DNA of 52,996 nt, taken from positions 1-52,996 of the forward strand of contig NZ_LAKD02000003.1 in NCBI RefSeq assembly GCF_000968685.2, given 5' to 3'. This document shows positions 15,445-23,142 of the stretch, in pieces. Position 1 is the stretch's first letter, and each line of letters begins with the position of its first letter. Below the pieces are notes generated by a model. The model made no database searches, was not told the DNA's origin, and saw nothing but the letters and a program-made list of their open reading frames with translations. Origin of the DNA: Streptomyces antioxidans (GTDB lineage: Bacteria > Actinomycetota > Actinomycetes > Streptomycetales > Streptomycetaceae). A program made the position numbers and the translations under genes.

Positions 15445-15729
15445 ATGAACTGGCTATGGGCGATCGTTCTTGGCCTGATCCTCGGTGTGATCGCCAGGGC
15501 GATCCTGCCTGGTAAACAGGCCATTCCACTCTGGCTGACCTGCGTCTACGGCATCCTCGGCAGCATTCTGGGCAATGCCGTGGCCGGATGGATCGGGGTC
15601 AGGCATACCGGGGGCTTCGACTGGATCCGGCATCTGCTCCAGCTGGCGGGAGCCGTGCTGATCGTTGCCCTGGGCACTCCGCTATGGCACTCGATCCGCG
15701 GTGGCGGACGCAAACGCAGTACGACCTGA
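15445..15729 (+). CDS. GlsB/YeaQ/YmgE family stress-response membrane protein
   Basis: A 94-residue protein with three hydrophobic segments: WLWAIVLGLILGVIARAILPG, WLTCVYGILGSILGNAVAGWIG and LLQLAGAVLIVALGTPLWH. The G-x-I-A-R-x-I-x-P-G motif of the transglycosylase-associated (YeaQ/GlsB) family is clear. These small proteins are linked to envelope stress in other bacteria; the mechanism is unknown. ATG at 15445 with GGGAGG upstream. Confidence 0.88.
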   Translation: MNWLWAIVLGLILGVIARAILPGKQAIPLWLTCVYGILGSILGNAVAGWIGVRHTGGFDWIRHLLQLAGAVLIVALGTPLWHSIRGGGRKRSTT

Positions 15730-15750
15730 GGGCCGCGACGGCGTGTGATC

Positions 15751-15814
15751 CGGTGCGTAACGGACCCGGTGCGTAACGGGCCGGAGGCGTAACGGACCCG
15801 GTGCGCGACGGCGA
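15751..15814. repeat. Four 16-base tandem units downstream of the GlsB-like gene
   Basis: Units begin at 15751, 15767, 15783 and 15799 (CGGTGCGTAACGGACC, CGGTGCGTAACGGGCC, GGAGGCGTAACGGACC, CGGTGCGCGACGGCGA). The array starts 22 bases after the stop codon and runs into the terminator hairpin. Confidence 0.9.
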
Positions 15815-15847
15815 CGGCCGGTGCGCGTGGTGGACGCGCACCGGCCG
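15815..15847. terminator. Bidirectional terminator, GlsB-like gene / tyrS
   Basis: CGGCCGGTGCGCG (15815-15827) pairs perfectly with 15835-15847 around a 7-base loop, between the convergent GlsB-like (ends 15729) and tyrS (ends 15881) genes. Confidence 0.8.
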
Positions 15848-15880
15848 CCGCTCGGGTTGGTCCCTCGCGGGCCGGGCGGA

Positions 15881-17296
15881 CTACACCCCGCCCACCTGGG
15901 CGATCTTCCGCCCGGCCTTGAGGTAGACCGCGCCGGAGGCTCCCGTGAGCCCGGCGGACGCCAGCGTCTCCGCGACCACCTCGGCCAGCGGGCGCACCGC
16001 CTGGGCCTCGGGCAGCACCACCGACTCCTGGCCGCCCTCGGTCTCGATCACCAGCCGCAGACCGTTCTGCTTGGCGACCCTGCGGGCGGCCGAGGCGCTG
16101 GGCTGGAACTCCAACACCTTGCTCAGCACCGTCGCGATGGACTCGGCGCCGTGCTCACCGGCGTCGACCACCGGCGTCTCGACGTCGGTGAAGCTCTTCT
16201 TGGAGAACTGGGCGACGAAGCCCGCACGGGCCGCCATCGCCTTCTCCAGGCCGTACAGCGCCGCCACCACCTCGCCCGCCAGGACCTTCTTCAGATCCAT
16301 CGGGTGCAGCGACCGCTCCTCGACCCGGGCGGTCGCGGCGGCGATCTCCGCGTCCGTCCACTCGGTCCACGCCTCCAGGTACGGCTTCATCAGCCGATCC
16401 GGAATCGACATGATCTTGCCGAAGACATCGTCGGCGGTCGCGGAGAGCGCCACGTAGTTGCCCTTGGACTTGGACATCTTGGCGCCGGTGCCGTCCGTGC
16501 CCTCGATCAGCGGCATCGTGACCACCAGCTGCGGCCGCTGCCCGCGCAGCTCCATCAGCTTGCGGCCCATCTGCAGATTGAGCAGCTGATCCGCGCCGCC
16601 AAGCTCCACATCGCACTCCAGGGCCACCGAGTCCAGGGCCTGGGCGATCGGGTAGAGCAGCTCGGACATGGTCAGCCCGGAGCCCGCCGCCAGCCGGTTG
16701 CGGAAGTCCTCGCGCTGCAGCAGTTGGGAGACCGGCACCTGGGAGAGCAGCCCCAACAGCTCCGGGAAGGTGTACGGCGCCAGCCACTCGCTGTTCTGCC
16801 GGAAGCTGACCTTCTCGAAGTCGAAGAACGGCCGGACCTGGTCCTGGTAGCCCGCGAGGTTCCGTGCGATGTCCTCGTCGGTCAGCGGCGGGCGCTCCGC
16901 CGTACGGCCCGACGGGTCGCCGATCTTGGCCGTGAAGTCGCCGATCAGCAGCGTGACGTCGTGTCCCATGCGCTGGAAGCGGTTGAGGATGATCATCGGC
17001 ACCACATGGCCGAGGTGCACATCCGCGGCCGTCGGGTCGATGCCCAGCTTGATGGCCAGGCCCTGGCCCGCGCCGCGGCGCTCCTCGATCCGCTTGGCCA
17101 GCTCCGCCACGCCGGGCAGGATCTCGACCGTACGGGACGCGATCAGCTCGGCCTGCTCCAGCGGCGAGAGGTCCGTCAGATCGATATAGCGCCGCGAGCC
17201 CGTCTCCTCGAGCAGCCGCTCGACGGTCTTGTCGGAGGAGAGGTCCTGGCTGAGGAGCTCGCTGGCGCGGGCGACGGATTCGCCGAGGCGTGTCAT
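15881..17296 (-). CDS. tyrS: Tyrosine--tRNA ligase
   Basis: A 471-residue class I aminoacyl-tRNA synthetase that attaches tyrosine to tRNA-Tyr. The HIGH motif is HLGH (residues 94-97), the KMSKS motif is KMSKSKGN (273-280), and the tyrosine-site region reads GADQLLNLQMGRKL. The C-terminus (VRPLAEVVAETLASAGL to GRKIAQVGGV) is an S4-type RNA-binding domain. The N-terminus is about 50 residues longer than in E. coli TyrRS. This is the TyrZ-like bacterial group judging from KMSKSKGN. ATG at 17296. No T-box leader: only 70 bases separate it from the pmbA stop. Confidence 0.95.
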   Translation of the reverse strand: MTRLGESVARASELLSQDLSSDKTVERLLEETGSRRYIDLTDLSPLEQAELIASRTVEILPGVAELAKRIEERRGAGQGLAIKLGIDPTAADVHLGHVVPMIILNRFQRMGHDVTLLIGDFTAKIGDPSGRTAERPPLTDEDIARNLAGYQDQVRPFFDFEKVSFRQNSEWLAPYTFPELLGLLSQVPVSQLLQREDFRNRLAAGSGLTMSELLYPIAQALDSVALECDVELGGADQLLNLQMGRKLMELRGQRPQLVVTMPLIEGTDGTGAKMSKSKGNYVALSATADDVFGKIMSIPDRLMKPYLEAWTEWTDAEIAAATARVEERSLHPMDLKKVLAGEVVAALYGLEKAMAARAGFVAQFSKKSFTDVETPVVDAGEHGAESIATVLSKVLEFQPSASAARRVAKQNGLRLVIETEGGQESVVLPEAQAVRPLAEVVAETLASAGLTGASGAVYLKAGRKIAQVGGV

Positions 17297-17366
17297 GGCG
17301 TTCCTGGGGATAGACGAAACGGATACGGATGGATACGGACGGGCGTGGACCAGTCTATTCGGCTCC

Positions 17367-18761
17367 TCACACCCCCTTGCTGACCGAGCTCATATTGAAG
17401 TCCGGGATGCGCAGCGGCGGCATCGCGGTGCGGCTGAAGTCGTCGCTCCACTCCCGCGGCAGCGTCCGCTCGGTGCGGCCCGCCTCGGTGGCTCGGGAGA
17501 GCAGGTCCACCGGTGACTCGTTGAACCGGAAGTTGTTGACCTCGCCGACCACCTCGCCGTTCTCCACGAGATAGACGCCGTCCCTGGTCAGCCCGGTGAG
17601 CAGCAGGGTGGCCGGGTCGACCTCGCGGATGTACCACAGACAGGTCAGCAGCAGTCCCCGTTCGGTCGAGGCGACCATCTCCTCCAGCGAGCGGGTGCCG
17701 CCCGCGTCCACGATGAGGTTGTCGACGGCGGGGGCGAGCGGCAGCCCGGTGAGCGCGGCAGTGTGCCGGGTGGTGACCAGCTGCTGGAGCACCCCGTCAC
17801 GGACCCAGTCGGTGGCGGACAGCGGCAGACCGTTGTCGAAGACCGACGCGTCGTCCCCGGACGAGTGGGCGATCACGAACGGCGCCGCCTCAAGACCCGG
17901 CGCGGCCGGGTCGCTGCGCAGCGTGAAGGGCAGCTCGGACAGCTTCTCGCCGACCCGGGTGCCACCGCCCGGCCTGCTGAAGACCGTACGGCCCTCGGCC
18001 GCGTCCCGGGCCGAGGACGACCACAGCTGGTCGAGCAGCAGATCGGCCACCGCGCTCGGCGGCAGCAGCGTCTCGTAACGGCCCGCCGGGAGCTCCACCT
18101 TCCGCTCGGCCCAGGCGAGCCGCCGGGCGAGCTCGGCGTCGATCGCGGCCGGGTCCACATCGGTGAAGTCGCGGGTGGCCCGCCCGGCCCAGGCCGAACG
18201 CGTACGGTCCGGTGACTTGGCGTTGACCTCGAGCGTGCCGGTGGGCTGGTCATGGCGCAGCCGCAGCCCGGTGGAGCTGCCCAGATAGCTGGAGACCAGC
18301 TCGTGGTGGGCGAATCCGTACAGCTCCCGGCCGCCCGCGCGGGCCCGGGCGAAGGACTCGCCGAGGGCGGGGGCGAAGGCGCCGAACACCTCCGAGGTGG
18401 TCACGGCGGGGGAGTCGGTGAAGCCGGAGGAGACCGCCGCGCCCGGATCCCGCTCCACCAGCGGCTGGGCGTCCTCGGCCGGCTCCGCCTCCCGGGCCGC
18501 CGCCTCGGCGGCCCGGACCAGCGGCTCCAGCTCCTCGGCGGTGACCGCGGACCGGGACACCACACCCGAGGCGGTGCCCTGCCCGCCGTCCACGGTGGCC
18601 ACGACGGTCAGGGTGCGGCCGCGGGTGACGCCGTTGGTCGTCAGGGCATTGCCCGCCCAGCGCAGATTGGCTGTCGAGGTCTCGTTGGCGATCACCACAC
18701 AGCCGTCCGCGCGGGACAGCTCCAGGGCGCGCTCGACGATCTCATGGGGCTGCGCGCTCAT
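17367..18761 (-). CDS. TldD/PmbA family metallopeptidase subunit (PmbA/TldE-like)
   Basis: A 464-residue protein of the modulator-of-DNA-gyrase family, the non-catalytic partner of TldD. Features are IVERALELSRADGCVVIANETSTANLRWAGN at the N-terminus and the family C-terminal stretch DNLIVDAGGTRSLEEM, then LLLTGLTRDGVYLVENGEVVG. It lacks a HExxH motif, as expected for the TldE/PmbA subunit. With TldD it should form a peptidase that degrades or matures small peptides. The ATG at 18761 overlaps the tldD stop (ATGA), so the two are coupled. Confidence 0.9.
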   Translation of the reverse strand: MSAQPHEIVERALELSRADGCVVIANETSTANLRWAGNALTTNGVTRGRTLTVVATVDGGQGTASGVVSRSAVTAEELEPLVRAAEAAAREAEPAEDAQPLVERDPGAAVSSGFTDSPAVTTSEVFGAFAPALGESFARARAGGRELYGFAHHELVSSYLGSSTGLRLRHDQPTGTLEVNAKSPDRTRSAWAGRATRDFTDVDPAAIDAELARRLAWAERKVELPAGRYETLLPPSAVADLLLDQLWSSSARDAAEGRTVFSRPGGGTRVGEKLSELPFTLRSDPAAPGLEAAPFVIAHSSGDDASVFDNGLPLSATDWVRDGVLQQLVTTRHTAALTGLPLAPAVDNLIVDAGGTRSLEEMVASTERGLLLTCLWYIREVDPATLLLTGLTRDGVYLVENGEVVGEVNNFRFNESPVDLLSRATEAGRTERTLPREWSDDFSRTAMPPLRIPDFNMSSVSKGV

Positions 18762-20302
18762 CGTCCGGCCTCCTGGGTGGTGTTGAGGATGTTGACGCCG
18801 CGGAAAAGCGCCGACGGGCAGCCGTGCGAGACCGCCGCGATCTGCCCCGGCTGGGCCTTGCCGCAGTTGAAGGCGCCGCCAAGGACATATGTCCCCGGGC
18901 CGCCCACGGCCGTCATCGAGCCCCAGAAGTCGGTGGTGGTGGCTTGGTAGGCGAAGTCGCGCACCTGCCCGGCGAGAGCGCCGTCTCTGATGCGATACGC
19001 CCTCTGCGCCGTGAACTGGAAGTTGTACCGCTGCATATCGATCGACCAGGAGCGGTCGCCGACCAGATACAGACCGTTCTCGACGTCCCCGATCAGCTCC
19101 TCCGTCGAGGGGCCGCCGGGGGCGGGCTGGAGCGATACGTTCGCCATCCGCTGCACCGGCACATGGCCCGGTGAATCGGCGAAGGCGCAGCCGTTGGACC
19201 GCTCGAAGCCGGTCAGCCGGGCGATCCGGCGGTCCAGCTGATAGCCGACGAGGGTGCCGCCCTTCACCAGGTCCCAGGACTGGGCGGCCACGCCCTCGTC
19301 GTCGTAGCCGATGGTGGCCAGCCCGTGCTCGGCGGTGCGGTCGCCGGTCACATTCATGACCTCGGAGCCGTACTTGAGCCTTCCCAGCTGGTCGAACGTG
19401 GCGAAGGAGGTACCCGCGTACGCCGCCTCGTAGCCGAGCGCGCGGTCCAGCTCGGTGGCGTGGCCGATCGACTCATGGATGGTCAGCCACAGATTGGACG
19501 GGTCCACCACCAGGTCGTACGAACCGGCCTCGACGGAAGGCGCGCGCATCTTCTCGGCCAGCAGCTCCGGGATCTCCGCCAGCTCGGCGTCCCAGTCCCA
19601 GCCGCCCGCGCCGGGTCCGCCGGGTCCGCCGGTCAGATACTCCCAGCCGCGCCCGACCGGCGGGGCCAGGGTGCGCATCGAGTCGAACTCCCCGCTCGCC
19701 GGATCCACGGCCACCGCCGTGAGCTGCGGATGCAGCCGCACCCGCTGCTGGGTGGTCACGGTGCCCGCCGTATCCGCGTAGAACTTGTTCTCCTGCACGG
19801 TCAGCAGCAACGCGTCCGCGTGCGCGACCCCATCGGCCCGCAACAGCCGCCCGCTCCACTCGGCGAGCAGCGAGGTCTTGTCGGAGTCGGCCACGTCGAA
19901 GGGGTTGACCTCGTACGACGAGACCCAGGTCCGGTCGGCGTGCACCGGCTCGTCCGCCAACTCCACGCGCTCGTCGGACCCCGCCGCCTCGATGACCTTG
20001 GCCGACAGCTTCGCCATCGCCACCGCCTGCGAGGCGACTCGCGCGGCGGCGTCCATGCTCAGGTCCACCCCCGAGGCGAAACCCCAGGCCCCGCCGTGCA
20101 CGACCCGCACCGCATACCCCAGATCGGTGATGTCGGACGCCCCCGCGGGCTTGGCGTCCCGCAACCGCCACGCGGAGCTCCGCACCCGCTCCAACCGAAA
20201 GTCCGCATGCCCGGCCCCCAGCGCCCGCGCCCGCGCGAGCGCCGCGTCCGCGAGCGCCCTGAGCGGCAGCGCGAGGAAGGACGGATCAATCTCGTGCCCC
20301 AC
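18758..20302 (-). CDS. tldD: TldD family metallopeptidase
   Basis: A 514-residue protein, the catalytic partner of the TldD/TldE heterodimer. The zinc site is HESIGH in LWLTIHESIGHATELDRALG (about residue 270). Other family motifs are GYAVRVVHGGAWGFAS near the N-terminus and the C-terminal GRSPAM-like segment here reading TTDFWGSMTAVGGPGTY then GKAQPGQ. The complex processes peptides in the cytoplasm. Start at GTG 20302 (VGHEIDPSFLALPL). Upstream frame is unrelated. A damaged partial copy of this gene is found 2.3 kb away at 22581-22707. Confidence 0.92.
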   Translation of the reverse strand: MGHEIDPSFLALPLRALADAALARARALGAGHADFRLERVRSSAWRLRDAKPAGASDITDLGYAVRVVHGGAWGFASGVDLSMDAAARVASQAVAMAKLSAKVIEAAGSDERVELADEPVHADRTWVSSYEVNPFDVADSDKTSLLAEWSGRLLRADGVAHADALLLTVQENKFYADTAGTVTTQQRVRLHPQLTAVAVDPASGEFDSMRTLAPPVGRGWEYLTGGPGGPGAGGWDWDAELAEIPELLAEKMRAPSVEAGSYDLVVDPSNLWLTIHESIGHATELDRALGYEAAYAGTSFATFDQLGRLKYGSEVMNVTGDRTAEHGLATIGYDDEGVAAQSWDLVKGGTLVGYQLDRRIARLTGFERSNGCAFADSPGHVPVQRMANVSLQPAPGGPSTEELIGDVENGLYLVGDRSWSIDMQRYNFQFTAQRAYRIRDGALAGQVRDFAYQATTTDFWGSMTAVGGPGTYVLGGAFNCGKAQPGQIAAVSHGCPSALFRGVNILNTTQEAGR

Positions 20303-20438
20303 GGGCGGCTCCTCTTCGTCGTGGTCTGCGTTCAGCGTTCCGTCGGCAGTGAACCATGCCGGTGCGGGGTGGGGCGCGGTAATTGCCGCCGGGTCGAACA
20401 ACGGCCACCCCGGTCGTCCAGGGCGGCCGAACGGGCGG

Positions 20439-20642
20439 TTACGCGCCGAACTCTTCAGCCGTGAGACGACCGATGAACGCGTCCCACTCGCGTATGGAGA
20501 AGGCGAGCTGTGCTCCGTGGTGGTTCTTGGAGTCCCGCACGTGGACGGTGTCGGCGGTGGCGGCCACCTCGACGCACATGCCGCCCTCACCGCTGCTGTA
20601 GCTGCTCTTAAACCACGACAGTTCGATGTCGTTGTTGTTCAC
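20439..20642 (-). CDS. DUF397 domain-containing protein
   Basis: A 67-residue protein that is essentially one DUF397 domain: LSWFKSSYSSGEGGMCVEVA, then VHVRDSKNHHGAQLAFSIREWDAFI. This is the usual streptomycete partner encoded right after an XRE/Scr1 (DUF5753) regulator and is thought to be the toxin-like or signalling half of the pair. ATG at 20642 overlaps the regulator stop by 4 bases. Function of the family is still uncertain. Confidence 0.93.
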   Translation of the reverse strand: MNNNDIELSWFKSSYSSGEGGMCVEVAATADTVHVRDSKNHHGAQLAFSIREWDAFIGRLTAEEFGA

Positions 20643-21349
20643 GTTTCTCCCCGCGGTTTCTCGATGAAAGCCAGCGACTCCCGTGGCGTGAGAGCCTCGG
20701 CTCTGATGATCCCGTAGCGCTGTTCCGGCGTGCGGACCGCTTTGCGGTCCGTCAGCAACCTGCTGATGTCCTGGACCTCTGCGTAGGCCATCATCTGGCG
20801 CCCCTTGGGCTCCAGCAAGGCAAATGGGCCGCCCGCTCCGGCATGTTCATCCACCCTCGTCGGCATGACCTGAAGGTCTACGTTCCGCGTCTGGCCGAGG
20901 TGCAGCAGGTGTTCCAACTGCGCGCGCATCACCGATGTTCCGCCGCAGGGTCGGCGCAACACGGCCTCCTCGGTCACGAAGCTCATGATGGGCGGGGGTT
21001 GCCGAGTGATGAGTTCCTGCCGGGCCAACCGGGCGGTCACCCGCTGTTCGATGGTCTCCTCGCTCAGCATCGGGCGTTGCATCGTGAAGATGGCGCGGGC
21101 GTAATCGCCGGTCTGGAGCAACCCGTTGATCACCTGGTTCTCGTACGCGTGGAACTCGACTGCCTGCGCCTCCAGCCGTGCCGCGCCCCGGAAGAACGCC
21201 GGGAGCTGTGCGTTGGCGACTTCCTCCCTGGCCGCCCGCAGCACCCCGAATGCCTCCAGTGCCTCGTCCGCCGCGTCCAGGAAGTCCGGCTGTGGCACCC
21301 GGCGTCCCCGCTTGCCCTCGCCGTCACGGCAGTCCTCCGGTACGGGCAC
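20639..21349 (-). CDS. Scr1/DUF5753 regulator lacking its N-terminal HTH domain
   Basis: A 236-residue frame. From about residue 50 it matches the DUF5753 (Scr1 antitoxin-like) domain: PAFFRGAARLEAQAVEFHAYENQVINGLLQT-like sequence, MSFVTEEAVLRRP and GGPFALLEP. Full members begin with a 60-residue XRE helix-turn-helix that ends in a GRRVPQPDFLDAADE-like segment. Here exactly that last segment is present (residues 16-32), but only 15 unrelated residues precede it. The first possible start (GTG 21349) lies inside a perfect inverted repeat, and the stretch up to the divergent gene at 21428 is too short for an HTH. So the DNA-binding domain has been lost. It could be non-functional, or work only as a protein-binding partner of DUF397. 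Confidence 0.8.
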   Translation of the reverse strand: MPVPEDCRDGEGKRGRRVPQPDFLDAADEALEAFGVLRAAREEVANAQLPAFFRGAARLEAQAVEFHAYENQVINGLLQTGDYARAIFTMQRPMLSEETIEQRVTARLARQELITRQPPPIMSFVTEEAVLRRPCGGTSVMRAQLEHLLHLGQTRNVDLQVMPTRVDEHAGAGGPFALLEPKGRQMMAYAEVQDISRLLTDRKAVRTPEQRYGIIRAEALTPRESLAFIEKPRGET

Positions 21350-21366
21350 CGACCGTGCCCGTACCG
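21338..21366. promoter_or_regulatory. Perfect 12-bp inverted repeat at the truncated regulator start
   Basis: CGGTACGGGCAC (21338-21349), 5-base spacer, GTGCCCGTACCG (21355-21366). It overlaps the first usable start codon of the Scr1-type gene and lies 62 bases from the divergent ATPase gene. It could be an operator or a terminator-like scar. Confidence 0.5.
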
Positions 21367-21427
21367 CAACCCTGTGTACCCGCCGCTCGTCTGGTCAGGC
21401 TAGGCGCGCTTCGCCACGCTCGGTGAC

Positions 21428-21926
21428 GTGAATGGCGAAAATCCCCCTAGCAGTACGTTCGAGATGTTCTTCACCTTTTCCCGGCGCGGTGCCCGGCTCG
21501 CCCGGCGCCTTGTCGTTCACAGACTGGAGGAGTGGGGCATTACCCGGGACAGCGACGCCTCGCAAGGCCTCGCGCTGATCGCGGGCGAACTCACGGCGAA
21601 CGCCGTGAGCCACGGGCATGTGCCCGGTCGGCACTTTCATCTGCGGCTCAGTGTTCAGCCGCCGCCCGGTCCCGATGGCCGTCGGGCCGCCGCCTCGGCC
21701 CGTATCGAGGTGTCCGACGCCCGTGACGGGCGGTGCCCTGTGCTCCGTGACCAAGGAGACGAGGCCGAGGGCGGACGTGGGCTGCTGCTTGTGGACGCGC
21801 TGGCGTCGAAGTGGGGGGGCGGAGCGGAACGTCGGAAAGACGGTGTGGTGCGAATACGCTCTCGCGTCCGAGGAGTGCCGGTCGCAGCAGGTCACGGGAG
21901 ACACTGGAGCCGACGATGCGCGATGA
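21428..21926 (+). pseudogene. RsbW-like ATP-binding (anti-sigma kinase type) gene with frameshift in a G7 tract
   Basis: From the GTG at 21428 the frame shows a HATPase_c domain of the RsbW/SpoIIAB-like class common in streptomycetes: ARLARRLVVHRLEEWG, N-box ELTANAVSHG, G1 box IEVSDARDG and G2 box GGRGLLLVDALASKWG. Directly after the G2 box is a run of seven G (21813-21819). As written the frame continues with unrelated residues to a stop at 22072. With six G it would read on as ERNVGKTVWCEYALAS, the normal family C-terminus, and stop at 21926, overlapping the Uma2 start. So there is one extra G: a mutation, a slippage switch or a sequencing error. Divergent from the Scr1/DUF397 pair. Confidence 0.78.
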
Positions 21927-22548
21927 TGGAGACACAGACGAGCAGGTCCACCGTGGTGAAGGAGCGTCGGCCGTGGAGTACGGGCGTCTACGGGAAATCG
22001 CGGAGCGGCTCGCCGAGCACGCGCCGGATCCGTTCCGGGGCTATGAGATCAGTGGTGACGAGATCGTCATGATGATGTCGCCCTCACGTCCGCACGAGTT
22101 CATCGCTCTGCGTATCCGCCAGCAGCTTGACCGGCAGATCCCGTCGTTTCTGGTCGCTCACACAGGCGGTGAGGTGGAAGATGCCTCTCTTGGGAAACTT
22201 CGGCGCCCTGATCTGATCGTAGTTCCGGACGCGGTGTTTGCAGAGAACACGATGGCGCCGTTCCATCCTCGCGATGTCGCTTTGGTCGCCGAGGTCGTTT
22301 CGCCGTCGAATCACTCCACCGACTATGTCGAGAAGATGCACGACTACCCGGCGATGGGCATCCCTCTCTATCTTCTCGTCGATCCACGGAAGGGCACCAT
22401 CGCGGCCCTGTCCGATCCGGGTCCCGGGCTCGGCGGTGAGGGCCCCCGTTACCGCACCCGCAGCGATTACGCCTTTGGCGACGAGGTGACCATCGGTGAC
22501 TGGACCCTTGCCACCACGGACCTGCGGACCTATCCCGAGGACCGCTGA
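21916..22548 (+). CDS. Uma2 family (DUF820) endonuclease-like protein
   Basis: A 210-residue protein of the Uma2/DUF820 family, a PD-(D/E)XK-fold group. Motifs: GYEISGDEIVMMMSPSRPHEF, LRRPDLIVVPDAVF (the catalytic-type D) and VALVAEVVSPSNHSTDYVEK (E-x-V with the following K). Nuclease activity is predicted from the fold only. The family is abundant in streptomycetes and cyanobacteria and its role is unknown. ATG at 21916, overlapping the restored end of the RsbW-like gene by 11 bases, so the two were probably coupled. A later in-frame GTG at 21974 (VEYGRLREIAER) is possible. Confidence 0.88.
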   Translation: MRDDGDTDEQVHRGEGASAVEYGRLREIAERLAEHAPDPFRGYEISGDEIVMMMSPSRPHEFIALRIRQQLDRQIPSFLVAHTGGEVEDASLGKLRRPDLIVVPDAVFAENTMAPFHPRDVALVAEVVSPSNHSTDYVEKMHDYPAMGIPLYLLVDPRKGTIAALSDPGPGLGGEGPRYRTRSDYAFGDEVTIGDWTLATTDLRTYPEDR

Positions 22549-22580
22549 CCCGCTGACCGCTGTTGGCGGCAAGTGGTCCG

Positions 22581-22707
22581 GTCTTATCGGAGTCGGCCAC
22601 ACCGAGCGGGTTGACCACATTCGTGATGTCGGAGGCCCCGGGGGCTTGGCGTCCCGCAACCGTCACGTGGCACTCCTTACCCGCTCCAACCGAAAGTCCG
22701 CATGGCC
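22581..22707 (-). pseudogene. Decayed internal fragment of tldD
   Basis: Hand alignment to tldD in this window: 22581-22616 matches 19875-19910 at about 31 of 36 bases, and 22622-22703 matches 20124-20207 closely. The 216 bases between those tldD segments are missing. Translated on the minus strand it gives HADFRLERVRSAT, then an in-frame TGA where tldD has the Trp codon of SAWRL, then RLRDAK, then a one-base deletion, then SDITNVVNPLGVADSDKTG in the shifted frame. So it is a non-functional remnant with a large deletion, a stop and a frameshift. It is in the same orientation as tldD, 2.3 kb away. Confidence 0.85.
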
Positions 22708-22722
22708 GAAATGAGGGCACCA

Positions 22723-23142
22723 TCAGTGCTGGTCTTTGGGTCCCGGCAAGCCATGGAGAGCGTAGATTGCCTGACGCTGCTCCTCCAGGGTGCCAACCTC
22801 TGAGCAGGGTGCTGGATCGAGAATGTAAACCTCTGTTTGGTTCACGGTGCGATTCCTGGGGTCGAACGTGTAGGCGTACAGCCCGTCCGACATCTGTGCT
22901 TGCATGCCGCTCAGCGTGATATCCAGCCGTGCGCCTTGGCAGCAGAGCAGAAGTCCTTCCTTCTCCAACTCTTCCCTGAAGAGTGCGAGGCACCGAAAGT
23001 AATTCCCTGCCTCGAATTCTGACCTGATGCCGCTCTCTCTCGTGCAGGCGATTCTGTGCGGGTGTGTCCCGAGTAGTTCTACCTGAACAGACTCCGTCGC
23101 GCCGGACCTGTTTTGTGCGACGAGCGTACTTACCGTTGTCAC
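22723..23142 (-). CDS. Candidate immunity protein for the Rhs ADP-ribosyltransferase toxin
   Basis: A 139-residue, probably soluble protein with no domain I can name. It is acidic/neutral with several Cys (EGLLLCCQGARLDITLSGM) and an alternating strand pattern; the C-terminus is LEEQRQAIYALHGLPGPKDQH-like. Its ATG at 23142 overlaps the stop of the Rhs gene (ATGA), and it has the lower GC content of the Rhs tip. In polymorphic toxin loci the small gene right after the toxin tip is normally its specific immunity gene, so that is the inferred role. No signal peptide or membrane helix, which fits protection in the cytoplasm. Confidence 0.75.
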   Translation of the reverse strand: MTTVSTLVAQNRSGATESVQVELLGTHPHRIACTRESGIRSEFEAGNYFRCLALFREELEKEGLLLCCQGARLDITLSGMQAQMSDGLYAYTFDPRNRTVNQTEVYILDPAPCSEVGTLEEQRQAIYALHGLPGPKDQH

